Assembly (NCBI GenBank): GCA_938017975.1
Contig: CALIKQ010000009.1
Location: forward strand, 17,171-81,170
DNA: 64,000 nt
Direction of reading: 5' to 3'
Origin: an uncultured Pseudomonadales bacterium
GTDB lineage: Bacteria; Pseudomonadota; Gammaproteobacteria; Pseudomonadales; Azotimanducaceae
A model generated the notes under the pieces. That model was given only the letters and a program-made list of their open reading frames with translations, did no database searches and was not told the origin of the DNA. Below, one piece after another: positions 1 through 8,723 of the stretch (position 1 is the stretch's first letter; every line of letters starts with the position of its first letter). A program made the position numbers and the translations under genes.

Positions 1-80
1 GGCCCATTTGCTCTGGCAAGAGCACTGCATCGAATCGAAGACATAAGGTAGACTAACGCCAACCGAAAAGGATGGTTTTT

Positions 81-935
81 ATGTCTTGGGTCCAGCAAAT
101 CATTACTCGGTTCCTCAATGCGGAACCGCATCACCCGGGCCGAGTCATTCCGCTGAGTGACGTCTCTGCACTCACCCGGGAGGCACGAAGAGGCGACGTC
201 ATACTGGTTGAGGGGCAATCCAGAGTAAGTGATGTGATTCGATGGGTGACGCTTTCACCTTGGACCCACGCAGCCCTCTATATCGGCGCTCTCAGCGATT
301 TACCAGATTCGAAACTGCGATCAGAAATCCAAAATTTTTACCAAGGTCCAGAGGATGAGCCCCTTGTCATTGAAAGCTTTTTGGGACAAGGCACGATCGT
401 CCAGCCGATCAAGGTCTATGAAAAAAAACATCTGAGACTCGCTCGGCCCAAAGGGCTCACGCAAATTGATGCGCTTCGGGTCACGGAGTATGCGGCATCT
501 CGACTGGGCGCTGCTTACGATGTGCGTCAAATTTTCGATCTGCTGCGATTTCTTTTTCCCTGGTTTATCGTTCCCCGCCGGTGGCGCTCTAGCCTTTTCC
601 ATAGAAACTCGGGAGCAAATACGCGCACTGTGTGCTCTACCATGATCGCCGAGGCATTCGGGCGTGCTCAATTTCCGATCCTGCCCTTGGTGATACGGCT
701 CGAGGATGGGAGCTCGCGATTCTATCGCCGTAATCCAAAGCTTTGCACGCCCAGTCACTTTGACTACTCTCCCTACTTTGAGATTATTAAATACCCTCTG
801 TTGAGCGATGCAGTGTCTACGGGATACGAGCAGATTAGCTGGCGCAGCGCCTCAGAACTAACGCCAGAGCAACAAGGACTTTATGTCGACTTGGATTTTG
901 AGCCGTCCCTTCATGATATTGAGCAATTGCCTTAA
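81..935 (+). CDS. YiiX/YebB-like permuted papain-fold cysteine hydrolase
   Basis: Predicted member of the circularly permuted NlpC/P60 (YiiX/YebB, DUF830-like) amidase family, which acts on cell-wall peptides or lipid/thioester-type bonds; the substrate here is unknown. An early GDVILVEG strand leads to the catalytic His63 in WTHAALYIG, and Cys185 follows in TVCSTMIAEAF, the His-before-Cys order typical of the permuted fold. Glu98 (VIES) is a candidate third residue. No signal peptide is obvious. I start at 81 because AAAAGGA lies about 8 bases upstream; an earlier ATG at 72 overlaps that ribosome site. The gene is convergent with murF. The family call is fairly sure; the substrate is not. 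Confidence 0.75.
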   Translation: MSWVQQIITRFLNAEPHHPGRVIPLSDVSALTREARRGDVILVEGQSRVSDVIRWVTLSPWTHAALYIGALSDLPDSKLRSEIQNFYQGPEDEPLVIESFLGQGTIVQPIKVYEKKHLRLARPKGLTQIDALRVTEYAASRLGAAYDVRQIFDLLRFLFPWFIVPRRWRSSLFHRNSGANTRTVCSTMIAEAFGRAQFPILPLVIRLEDGSSRFYRRNPKLCTPSHFDYSPYFEIIKYPLLSDAVSTGYEQISWRSASELTPEQQGLYVDLDFEPSLHDIEQLP

Positions 936-987
936 TTTGAATTTCATTGACCGATCTGGGCTTCCGGGATGATTGCCTCTTAAGTCG

Positions 988-2337
988 TTACGATGTGTTT
1001 CGTTGCTGTAGAGCAGCTTCGAGCCTTGGTACAAATTGTTTCGCCCAGAACACTTTATTGGACCCTTTGACCAAGATTTGGTCACCCTGGTTGAGTTGGC
1101 TCACAAACAGTTTAAGGTCGATATCATTACTATCTGCGTAGTTCCTTATTCCCCGTTCCTGGGAAGGGGCAGAAAATTCTGGCCCGACAGTTAAACAATT
1201 ATAAAAACCATTGCTCCAGTTCAACACATCACGGTGCGCGGTGGGACTTAAATCCCCGAGCTCATGCATCTCACCAAGGACCAGGTGAACTCGCCCTTCA
1301 GGCTCTTGTCTCAATGACTTCAGCGCTAATCGCATGCTTTCAGGGTTTGCGTTATAGCTTTCGTCTATCAAGGTAATACCGTGAATATTCGCACGATTTC
1401 CTCGTCCCTTCGGAATGGGCGCAGAACGCAAACAACGAATGGCTTGTGGGATATCAAGCCCGAGCTGATCAACGACAGCAAGACAGGCAGCGGCGGTCGC
1501 CTGCAAGTGCTCTCCTAATGCCGGGAGCTCGAGGGGAAAGGCATGCCCGTCAATTACAGCATTGAGAAGCCCTGGGCCAAGGTTGGTCGGACTCACGCTA
1601 ACATTTGCACTGGTTTCGGCACTGAAGGTTCGAGTACGACCAGAGACATGCTCATTGAGTGCTTGCTCTAAAACAAGGGTTCCGTCTGATTTCAGCCCTG
1701 CAGTGATGGCCAGCTTTTCTGAACGAAGCGCATCTAATCCATTAAAGTGCCCAATATGGACGGGCAGTACATTTAGAACCACCGCGATGTCTGGTTTGAT
1801 TTGATCAGATAAGGGACCAATTTCTCCTGGGTGGTTGGTCCCCACTTCAAAAATTCCGTAGCGTGTGGATGCAGGCATCCTAGCCAATGAAAGCGGTACG
1901 CCCAGATGATTGTTAAAGCTGCCTTCAGATGCGTGGGTATCATTAAACGCTGAAAGAATGTGTTCGATCCATGCGCGCAAGGTCGTCTTGCCACTGCTGC
2001 CGGTGATTGCTATCACGCGCGCTGCCGGATCTAGCCGCTGCCTTGCAGCTCTGCCAAGCGTCACGAGCGCATCAAAAGTATCGGATACCCTTATCACTCG
2101 GTCTAGGTCTGAGGGCTTTGATGATAAAGCCGCTACTGCTCCACGATTGAGGGCCTCGATAATGTAGTCGTGGCCATCTCGGGCAGCAATAGGAGGTGTC
2201 AGTGGGATGAACAGATCCCCAGGCTTAACTTTACGCGAATCAATCTGAACGTCATGCACATAGGTTTCCGCTAGATTCGGAAGTCGCTCAGCTTTGAAAC
2301 CAACTAATTGAAGGATATCTTCGGCGTGCCACAGCAT
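988..2337 (-). CDS. murF: UDP-N-acetylmuramoyl-tripeptide--D-alanyl-D-alanine ligase MurF
   Basis: Adds D-Ala-D-Ala to the UDP-MurNAc-tripeptide in the cytoplasm, the last ligase step before lipid I. The Mur ligase layout is complete at 449 residues: N-terminal UDP-binding part with DSRKVKPGDLF (about 33-43), ATP loop GSSGKTT (113-119), FEVGTNHPGEIG (163-174) and C-terminal-domain motif DESYNANPESM (325-335). It lies outside any division/cell-wall (dcw) cluster, where murF normally sits between murE and mraY, so it is either a relocated murF or a second, diverged copy. It is divergent from the HAD gene and convergent with the YiiX-like gene, so it is probably monocistronic. Confidence 0.88.
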   Translation of the reverse strand: MLWHAEDILQLVGFKAERLPNLAETYVHDVQIDSRKVKPGDLFIPLTPPIAARDGHDYIIEALNRGAVAALSSKPSDLDRVIRVSDTFDALVTLGRAARQRLDPAARVIAITGSSGKTTLRAWIEHILSAFNDTHASEGSFNNHLGVPLSLARMPASTRYGIFEVGTNHPGEIGPLSDQIKPDIAVVLNVLPVHIGHFNGLDALRSEKLAITAGLKSDGTLVLEQALNEHVSGRTRTFSAETSANVSVSPTNLGPGLLNAVIDGHAFPLELPALGEHLQATAAACLAVVDQLGLDIPQAIRCLRSAPIPKGRGNRANIHGITLIDESYNANPESMRLALKSLRQEPEGRVHLVLGEMHELGDLSPTAHRDVLNWSNGFYNCLTVGPEFSAPSQERGIRNYADSNDIDLKLFVSQLNQGDQILVKGSNKVFWAKQFVPRLEAALQQRNTS

Positions 2338-2415
2338 AAGGGTGTGTCTCCATGACCGACAAAAGATGGGCTATTGTTCTAGACGCTTATGGTAAACTGC
2401 TTCCCTGCTGCTGTC

Positions 2416-3051
2416 ATGACTGAGGTTTGCTCATTGCCCTCTGAACAACTGATCATATTCGATTGCGACGGTGTGCTGGTTGATTCTGAACCCTTAGCAA
2501 ATACCCTGTTAGAGGAGGCGCTGCTACCCTACTTTGGCAAAGATGCAAAACGGGTAACAGAAAATTCGATCGGCCGGTCATTCAGTGATATCCGTGATCA
2601 GATCGAGAAGCAGCTCTCTACCAAGCTGCCCAATGCCTTCTGGGAGAACCTTCAGGATAAAACCCTTATAGGATTGGCGAGCACCCTGCGACCTGACCCT
2701 GCATTACGCGAGTTTTTGGAGAGTTTATCCATTCCTTTTTGTGTCGCCTCCAGTGGATCACATCAAAAAATACGAACGTCGCTGGCTGCCGCAGAACTGC
2801 TCGATTTATTTGATCACGCAATATTCAGCGCTGAGGACGTCACGATAGGGAAACCTGCGCCTGATTTGTTTCTCTTGGCCTCAGGGCGCTACCGGACTGC
2901 AGCAAAAAACTGTTTAGTGATTGAGGATTCCCATCCCGGACTGGAAGCTGCGAGAGCTGCAGGAATGAGCGCGCTACACTTTGTACCCAATCAAGATTTC
3001 CTCGGACCCGGTCAGATCAACCAACTTCAGATGCTGGTGGAATACCTCTGA
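2416..3051 (+). CDS. HAD superfamily (subfamily IA) phosphatase or phosphoglucomutase-like protein
   Basis: Cytosolic haloacid-dehalogenase-fold hydrolase with a helical cap. From the start at 2416 the nucleophile motif FDCDGVLVDSE places Asp16 and Asp18; motif II is VASSG, motif III lysine is in GKPAPDLF and motif IV is IEDSHPGLEAA. The sequence resembles the YieH / beta-phosphoglucomutase / phosphoglycolate phosphatase group; the substrate cannot be read from sequence. An in-frame ATG at 2389 would add nine residues. Neither start has a good Shine-Dalgarno, and 2416 puts the DxD motif at the usual distance from the N terminus. Confidence 0.8.
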   Translation: MTEVCSLPSEQLIIFDCDGVLVDSEPLANTLLEEALLPYFGKDAKRVTENSIGRSFSDIRDQIEKQLSTKLPNAFWENLQDKTLIGLASTLRPDPALREFLESLSIPFCVASSGSHQKIRTSLAAAELLDLFDHAIFSAEDVTIGKPAPDLFLLASGRYRTAAKNCLVIEDSHPGLEAARAAGMSALHFVPNQDFLGPGQINQLQMLVEYL

Positions 3052-3083
3052 GCCGTCGATGGTTGCAGCCGCCGCGCTGCAAA

Positions 3084-3121
3084 ACACTAAACCGATTGAA
3101 TGACACTAAACCGATTGAATG
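3084..3121. repeat. Perfect 19-bp tandem duplication at the 3' end of the luciferase-like gene
   Basis: Two adjacent identical copies (3084-3102 and 3103-3121) of the unit acactaaaccgattgaatg, followed by a partial third start (acactgaa). The second copy contains the stop codon of the minus-strand luciferase-like gene (3106-3108), so the duplication covers its last codons and repeats a stop downstream. Confidence 0.9.
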
Positions 3122-3972
3122 ACACTGAAATATCCTTCAATGCGTTTGAGGTGACCGTCTATATTCGTAGGCTCAGCGTTGTGAGTGGCAAATGCCATGT
3201 GCGTTGCTCCTAAGCCCAACCACTTCTGATAATGACTAGCCCATCGCTCTGGATTACCCCCCGCAAACTGTGCTTGTGATTGGATACCAAAGCTATCCCA
3301 ATCGAGGCCTGCTTCAGACCTGATCGTTCGAAGATAATCAATTGCCTCTTTAGCTGCTGCATTTGCGCCCATCAGCGGCATCCAACCATCACCCATGCGC
3401 GCACATCGCTTCAGCAACGGCTTCGCGCTGCCACCGAACCAAATTGGGATGGGTGCTGCTGGACGAGGATTAATGCCGGCCGCATCAACCCGATGAAACC
3501 TACCGTCGAACGAAAACACATCCTCAGTCCAAAATTTTCTCAACAGCTCGATCTGTTCAGCTTGCCGAGCGCCTCGGTGCTCGAAAGGAATGCCTAAGGC
3601 TTCATATTCGATTTTATTCCACCCTGTGCCAGCACCAAGCCTGAATCGATTGCCTGACAAAATTTGCAGTTCAGCGGCTTGTTTTGCAACCAAGGCTGTC
3701 TGGCGTTGGGGCAGAATCATGACCGTCGTGACTAATTCAATGGTCCTTGTGATACCAGCAATAAAACTTAAAAAAGTAAGGGGCTCATGAAATGCCACAT
3801 TGCTATCGTACATACCACGCCAACCGCCGGGACGATCTGGATCCGCCCCTAGCACGTGGTCATAGACTAACAAGTGGTCAGCTCCAAGATCTTCTATACC
3901 TTGGGCAAAATCTCGAATCATTGCGGGATCCGACCCAATTTCATTATGGGGTAGCACGACGCCTAATTTCAT
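3106..3972 (-). CDS. LLM-class (luciferase-like) F420/FMN-dependent oxidoreductase
   Basis: Single-domain TIM-barrel flavin oxidoreductase of the bacterial luciferase-like monooxygenase superfamily, 288 residues. It starts MKLGVVLPHNE and carries the hallmark LSGNRFRLGAGTGWNKIEYEALG stretch (written here only as a family marker) and IPIWFGGSAKPLLKR. Such proteins are often annotated F420-dependent, but FMN use is equally possible, and no F420 biosynthesis gene is present here. I chose the start at 3972 because AGGA sits 8 bases upstream; an upstream in-frame start at 3996 lacks one. It lies alone between convergent and co-directional neighbours. Substrate unknown. Confidence 0.8.
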   Translation of the reverse strand: MKLGVVLPHNEIGSDPAMIRDFAQGIEDLGADHLLVYDHVLGADPDRPGGWRGMYDSNVAFHEPLTFLSFIAGITRTIELVTTVMILPQRQTALVAKQAAELQILSGNRFRLGAGTGWNKIEYEALGIPFEHRGARQAEQIELLRKFWTEDVFSFDGRFHRVDAAGINPRPAAPIPIWFGGSAKPLLKRCARMGDGWMPLMGANAAAKEAIDYLRTIRSEAGLDWDSFGIQSQAQFAGGNPERWASHYQKWLGLGATHMAFATHNAEPTNIDGHLKRIEGYFSVIQSV

Positions 3973-4127
3973 ACACTCAATCCTATTAACTGTCACCTGA
4001 TTCTATCTAAAGCCGCAGTCCTTTGCGCGATCTAAGAGACCTTCGATCAAAATTCAATATAGGATCCCCGCAGAAATTCCATCATCGAGGGCTTTGAGGT
4101 TACTGCTCGCTGGGCACCTGACTTTGC

Positions 4128-6542
4128 TCATGGGGCCTTAAGCGGCTTAAGACATCGAAAATCTTCAGCGGAAGCTTGCCAAAATGAATTGAGGGCTTGT
4201 GTGAATTGCTGAGAGTTCCTGACGGTCTGCGGTCGCCAGTGCTCTGGCAGGAGGTTGAGATTGCGGGCGTGACAAAATCGGGGGTCTACCAAAACCACGA
4301 CGCCTTTATCATCCTCGCTACGGATAACGCGACCCGCAGTTTGAATAATCCGCTGAAGCGCCGGAAACCGGTAAGCATAGTCGTATGCATCGATCGGAAG
4401 TGTCGCTGAAGGATTATCGTCCGATGTGGCGCGGCTCTTTAATCTCTGGTTTAACTCATCAAGCCGTACGGTCCTGGGCGCCAGACCAAGGCTAACGATC
4501 ACTGCACCGCGCAACCGCAGCCCTTTTAGATCGATGCCCTCGGCAAATTTTCCGCCAATGACAGCGAATCCAGTGACTCTTGACCCGGCTGTAAAACTAT
4601 CTGTAAATTCTCGGCTCTCTATATCGCTCATATCAATCGTCTGTCGAAGCACAGACTCCTCGCTATCACTAGCTTGGTACTGGGATGCGATGAGGTCCAG
4701 ATAATCAAAGGAAGGCAAATAAATGAGATAGTTGCCCGGATGTGATTGCGTGAGCAGCGATACCAACTCTACCAGTGCACTGGCAGTATGGATTCTCCTC
4801 TCATAGTTGACGCTGACAAACTGGGTGATCAACGTAAGCTGGTTTTGTGCAGGGAAAGGAGATGGTACCCGCAGCCAGTGTACTTTCTCAGATAGGCCAA
4901 GGAATTCTGCAAAGTAGGCTTTTGGCGCCAAGGTCGCGGAGAAACCTACCAAGCTCTGCACACAATCATACCCAGCTTGAAGCTGAGGTCCCGGGTGGAT
5001 GCAATTGAGTTGAACTGAGCGCAAACCCTTGGATATCGAAAGCGTTGGGCAGTAATCGTCATTGACCTTCTCAGCTACTTGTTGGAACTGATGAGCATCA
5101 AAGAAAACATCCATCAACGGCTTGGGAGCTTCATGCCCAAAATCCACCTCTTCCATCAAAGCGAGAAACTGCTGAACTCGTTTAAGTAGCGAATTAAGTT
5201 GAGCACGCTCGAGCCGTGCCTCTGATTGGTTCTCACCATGTTCGCGGGACAGCTTCAGAATCGACGCGTTCATCTGTTTGAGCGCTTTGACGATTTGAGG
5301 CCTCTCAAGCTTCTGGCCCTTCATAGCATTTAAAATTTGAGCTTGCGTCAGACCGGCTGAAAACATCGACCGGCCTCGCTCCACGAGGTTGTGGACTTCA
5401 TCGAGCAACACGCTATAGGGGCCGGTTTGACCGCCATCGAAAAATCGTTTTAGTCGACTCGAGGGACTAAACAGGTAATTGTAGTCTCCGACGATCACAT
5501 CGGCTTCGACAGCAGCGTCTAGACTCAGTTCGAACGGACAAAGTGACTGCGACCGCGCGAGCGCTTCAATCTGTTTTCTGCCCCAATGTCCTGAATCATC
5601 CTGTATTCGCGACAGAGCCTTGGGCAGGCGGTCGTAGTAACCCCTGGCATATTCGCAGTACTTTGGGTCGCAAGGTAAATCTGGATTGAAGCAAGTTTTC
5701 GCCTTAGCAGTAATCACCACCGACCGAAGTGCCGAACCTGCATCATGGATCTGTTCGAGGGCGGTCTCAGCACTGGCTTGACCTGCTGTTTTAGCGGAAA
5801 GGTAAAAAATTTTATCGCACCCATTGGCGGGCAACGCTTTCAGTGCAGGATACAAACCTGCTATTGATTTACCAAGACCGGTGGGCGCTTGCAGCATTAG
5901 CCTGGCCTTTCTTACCGAATTTCGATAAATGGATTCGGAGAGTAATCTTTGACCAGGCCTAAAATGCTGAAATGGAAACTCTAGGGAAGCAAGCGCTCGG
6001 TTTCGCCTGACAAACCAGCGTGACCGTTGCTCAAACCATAGTATCAATGGATCCATGAGTTTCTCAAAAGCGCTTTGTAACGAGCCGGCATTCAGGGTTT
6101 CTTTAACGATGCGCTCTTCTAGCGTATCTGGATGCACATATGTTCTTTGGATATTCAGGTCCTCATAGCCTTCTGATTGGCAGAGCATATGGCCGTAGAT
6201 GGTCGTCTGGTTTATATGCTGCCGGACGATGCCCTCCGGAATTTCCTCTAAGGCGAGGCGCGTCGTTTTAATTTCTTCAATCCAAGGCAGCTCGGAATCA
6301 GTTGGCGGCCGATAACCGTCAGCCCTTCCTTGTATCGTGATTCGATGTGCTTTGTAAGAAAATTCAAAGCTGAGCTTTTTTTCTGCAATATAATTTGAAC
6401 CTCGGGAGTGCTGAATTTTGCGATGGGTTTGAATGCCTTCCATGGCACTGGTTTGGTGGGAAATTCTTGCATTTATATCGCCCACTTTTGAAAACCCCGA
6501 GACAAAACCTACGGAAAAGACCAGTTTTAAACCATCGCTCAT
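4128..6542 (-). CDS. XPD/DinG-type Fe-S DNA helicase with N-terminal PD-(D/E)XK nuclease domain
   Basis: Predicted 5'-3' superfamily 2 DNA helicase fused to a RecB/Cas4-like nuclease; 804 residues from the ATG at 6542 (GAGG about 10 bases upstream). The nuclease part shows GRADGY (Asp75) and EEIKTT (Glu90, Lys92). The helicase part has Walker A APTGLGKS (219-226), four cysteines C284, C291, C296 and C335 spaced like the XPD 4Fe-4S cluster, the DEVH box (381-384) and motif VI QTAGRVIR (734-741). It follows FAN1 on the same strand, a pairing I recall from Pseudomonas, so a joint role in crosslink or replication-fork repair is likely. An in-frame extension up to 6683 shows no domain features. 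Confidence 0.85.
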   Translation of the reverse strand: MSDGLKLVFSVGFVSGFSKVGDINARISHQTSAMEGIQTHRKIQHSRGSNYIAEKKLSFEFSYKAHRITIQGRADGYRPPTDSELPWIEEIKTTRLALEEIPEGIVRQHINQTTIYGHMLCQSEGYEDLNIQRTYVHPDTLEERIVKETLNAGSLQSAFEKLMDPLILWFEQRSRWFVRRNRALASLEFPFQHFRPGQRLLSESIYRNSVRKARLMLQAPTGLGKSIAGLYPALKALPANGCDKIFYLSAKTAGQASAETALEQIHDAGSALRSVVITAKAKTCFNPDLPCDPKYCEYARGYYDRLPKALSRIQDDSGHWGRKQIEALARSQSLCPFELSLDAAVEADVIVGDYNYLFSPSSRLKRFFDGGQTGPYSVLLDEVHNLVERGRSMFSAGLTQAQILNAMKGQKLERPQIVKALKQMNASILKLSREHGENQSEARLERAQLNSLLKRVQQFLALMEEVDFGHEAPKPLMDVFFDAHQFQQVAEKVNDDYCPTLSISKGLRSVQLNCIHPGPQLQAGYDCVQSLVGFSATLAPKAYFAEFLGLSEKVHWLRVPSPFPAQNQLTLITQFVSVNYERRIHTASALVELVSLLTQSHPGNYLIYLPSFDYLDLIASQYQASDSEESVLRQTIDMSDIESREFTDSFTAGSRVTGFAVIGGKFAEGIDLKGLRLRGAVIVSLGLAPRTVRLDELNQRLKSRATSDDNPSATLPIDAYDYAYRFPALQRIIQTAGRVIRSEDDKGVVVLVDPRFCHARNLNLLPEHWRPQTVRNSQQFTQALNSFWQASAEDFRCLKPLKAP

Positions 6543-6737
6543 AGCAAGAAAACCTCGCCCGCTCGAAGGCTTACCTGTAAGAAAAGCTGCCCCCCCGAAA
6601 AGTCTACTTGGTCTCTGGAGTCGCGACTTCGTTGCGTTCCGAAAACACCTAAACCGGCTTGGTGTAAACCGCTGGTCCCGCATGTAGGCACCGGTGGCGA
6701 AGTGGCTCTAGCCAAATTCGACCCGTTGAAACTGGGT

Positions 6738-8429
6738 TTAAGAAAGCTCACATTCATTTGAGCGCGGTTCCTCGGCGGTTATAAACAATGTTGATGCAGT
6801 AATGCCTTGCGCGATCAGAAACTCAAGCCAAGCGATCTGATGGTTCTGTAACCGGTCTCCCGGCCCTTTTATCTCGATCAACTCGTAGGTCTCTGCTCGT
6901 AAAACCACAAGATCGGGGAAACCCTTACGAAAAGCTTTTGGATCTTTCAATAATCGTCGAAAGATCGCCTCAAGAGCCGACCAGGGTGTTTGAGTCATGA
7001 CCTGGCTGAATAAATCTAACGAAACCGCGGGCCAGTATACAAACGGATTTGTAATCCCTTGCTTGGCGCCAAACAGAAGACCTAACTGATCCGCTCGATA
7101 CTCGCTATTGGCGAGCATGTTAAAACGGGCCTCGAACATCTGCGCGCGATGATTGTAAAAGTCAGGTTCATAGAGGTCTGCAGGTCCGCGCTCGAAAGGA
7201 TGATGAAAAGCACCTTGAATCGGCAAGAAGATGACTTCCCAAAATAAGAGTCCAAACAGACCCGGAAACAAATGATTTTCGATATGAAGCGCTGTCAACC
7301 CTTGGCCCTTGTAAACGTCGACTATTTGTTGCTCGATGTTCACTGATATATCAATCTCAAGGGTGATATCTCTCCGAGGGATTGGTGGCCTAGGATGCTG
7401 AATGCCGTTTAATCGGATGCCATTCTCATGCTTAAGTTGCTTATGCGCGTAGCTGAGTTCCGAGGCATCGGTTGATGCTTCGAGGATCTCGAAGCAGAGC
7501 CGGCGAACGATGTCTGTGTTCTGGCTTTGAAGCCTGGCTTGGCGCTCCCTCGACGGTGGTCGCGTTGTACCTCGATAACAGCTTATAGCATCATCAGTGG
7601 CGCCAAGGCGCTCAAAAGATTGCCCGAGCAGTAAATACAGCTTATCTTGCAACCGACTCAGCGATGGCATTTTTGAACGAAAGGGCATCAACGATTTCAA
7701 ATCTGCCAACTGCCTTAGGAGGTCTAATCTGGCTATCGGATCGGGTGATCGCCTAAGCTGCCGACTGCAGACTTCGAGCTCTGTCGCCCAGTGTTTCAAT
7801 ACGGCCAGAAGTCTTGCGAGATCGAACGTTTCCCGATCTAAAAAAGAACGGCTGAGACTTAAATCGACTGACTCAAAGACTTGGTGTCCAAGATCGGTTC
7901 GAACAAATTCGTCCAGATGTTGATGTGGGTTGCCAAAGAAAAGATGTTGGCAAATCGACATTAGCCCCCTTTTTCTTTGACGCACAATCATCAGTTTCGG
8001 TATGTCCTGGTCAGAGGTAATTAGGGCCTGGTCTATGACTTGTCGATGGGCTTGGGCTAAACCCGGCACACGCAACGCGCCGCAGGATTTGAGCTCTGCT
8101 TTGGACCGCATTGAAATATCGAGATCACGGCGAGGGGCTGTCACTGGTTCAAGAAACTCGACACGGATTAACTCATCGATGGCATTAGGAATGTCAGATA
8201 TCTCTGGATAGGTGATTTTATCCACTCGAAAATAAGAGGGCTTGCGTGTCAGCAATCGCCCGTAAAGTGCTCGCGCGTTTAAAGAACATGCAAGAAACCG
8301 GTCGAGGCTTTGTGTTTCCTCTACAAGTAAAACATTCCTGTAGCGATCGCTGACAAATTCCAAGAGGAATTCAAGATAATCGAGATAGTAAAGCGGATTG
8401 GTTGTAGGGTCGGTTGACTGTAAGGCCAT
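6738..8429 (-). CDS. FAN1-type structure-specific nuclease (VRR-NUC domain)
   Basis: Bacterial homologue of Fanconi-associated nuclease 1, which unhooks DNA interstrand crosslinks and cuts 5' flaps. At 563 residues it is close to the length of the Pseudomonas enzyme. The C-terminal VRR-NUC core is intact: PDLVVL (Asp506), ELIEIKG (Glu519, Lys521) and GDRLQNHQ. The N-terminal part includes the aromatic RKPSYFRVDKI segment typical of the SAP/DNA-binding region. The helicase-nuclease gene lies downstream with about 195 bases between coding parts. A LexA-type box starts 15 bases upstream of the ATG, so damage induction is predicted. No clear Shine-Dalgarno is present. Confidence 0.9.
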   Translation of the reverse strand: MALQSTDPTTNPLYYLDYLEFLLEFVSDRYRNVLLVEETQSLDRFLACSLNARALYGRLLTRKPSYFRVDKITYPEISDIPNAIDELIRVEFLEPVTAPRRDLDISMRSKAELKSCGALRVPGLAQAHRQVIDQALITSDQDIPKLMIVRQRKRGLMSICQHLFFGNPHQHLDEFVRTDLGHQVFESVDLSLSRSFLDRETFDLARLLAVLKHWATELEVCSRQLRRSPDPIARLDLLRQLADLKSLMPFRSKMPSLSRLQDKLYLLLGQSFERLGATDDAISCYRGTTRPPSRERQARLQSQNTDIVRRLCFEILEASTDASELSYAHKQLKHENGIRLNGIQHPRPPIPRRDITLEIDISVNIEQQIVDVYKGQGLTALHIENHLFPGLFGLLFWEVIFLPIQGAFHHPFERGPADLYEPDFYNHRAQMFEARFNMLANSEYRADQLGLLFGAKQGITNPFVYWPAVSLDLFSQVMTQTPWSALEAIFRRLLKDPKAFRKGFPDLVVLRAETYELIEIKGPGDRLQNHQIAWLEFLIAQGITASTLFITAEEPRSNECELS

Positions 8430-8443
8430 GAAGATATGATAAA

Positions 8444-8459
8444 CTGTATTTATATACAG
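8444..8459 (-). promoter_or_regulatory. Near-consensus LexA (SOS) box upstream of the FAN1-helicase operon
   Basis: On the minus strand the site reads CTGTATATAAATACAG. This is CTGT-N8-ACAG and differs from the E. coli-type core CTGTATATATATACAG at one position. It ends 15 bases before the FAN1 start codon and overlaps a plausible -10 region (TACAGT, 17 bases from TTTACG), the classical place for LexA repression. Confidence 0.85.
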
Positions 8460-8723
8460 TTAAAGCGTAAAGACCGATCAGCTTGAGTAGAGGGATTCCA
8501 GACTAGATCGAAGCCAAAGATCCTGCTCTGAACACGCCTTCACCAGTAGAAGGCAAAATCACACATGACATCGACTTTTTTCAATACGAAGGTCGCACAT
8601 TGGCCCGATGCAGAGACATCTCATAAACGACGTACTCCGGTTACATAAACATTATCGAACTTCATGAATATCAATCGGATAGGACATCATCGTAAAAAGC
8701 ACAAAAGCTGTTGGATAGCCTCT

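Noticed and set aside
1..71. C-terminal tail of a gene entering the window on the plus strand
   Set aside because: All three plus frames stop within the first 60 bases and none has a recognisable protein tail, so no call is possible.
4128..6683. Helicase start at 6683 (47 extra N-terminal residues)
   Set aside because: The added residues show no domain features, while the ATG at 6542 has GAGG upstream and begins directly at the nuclease domain.
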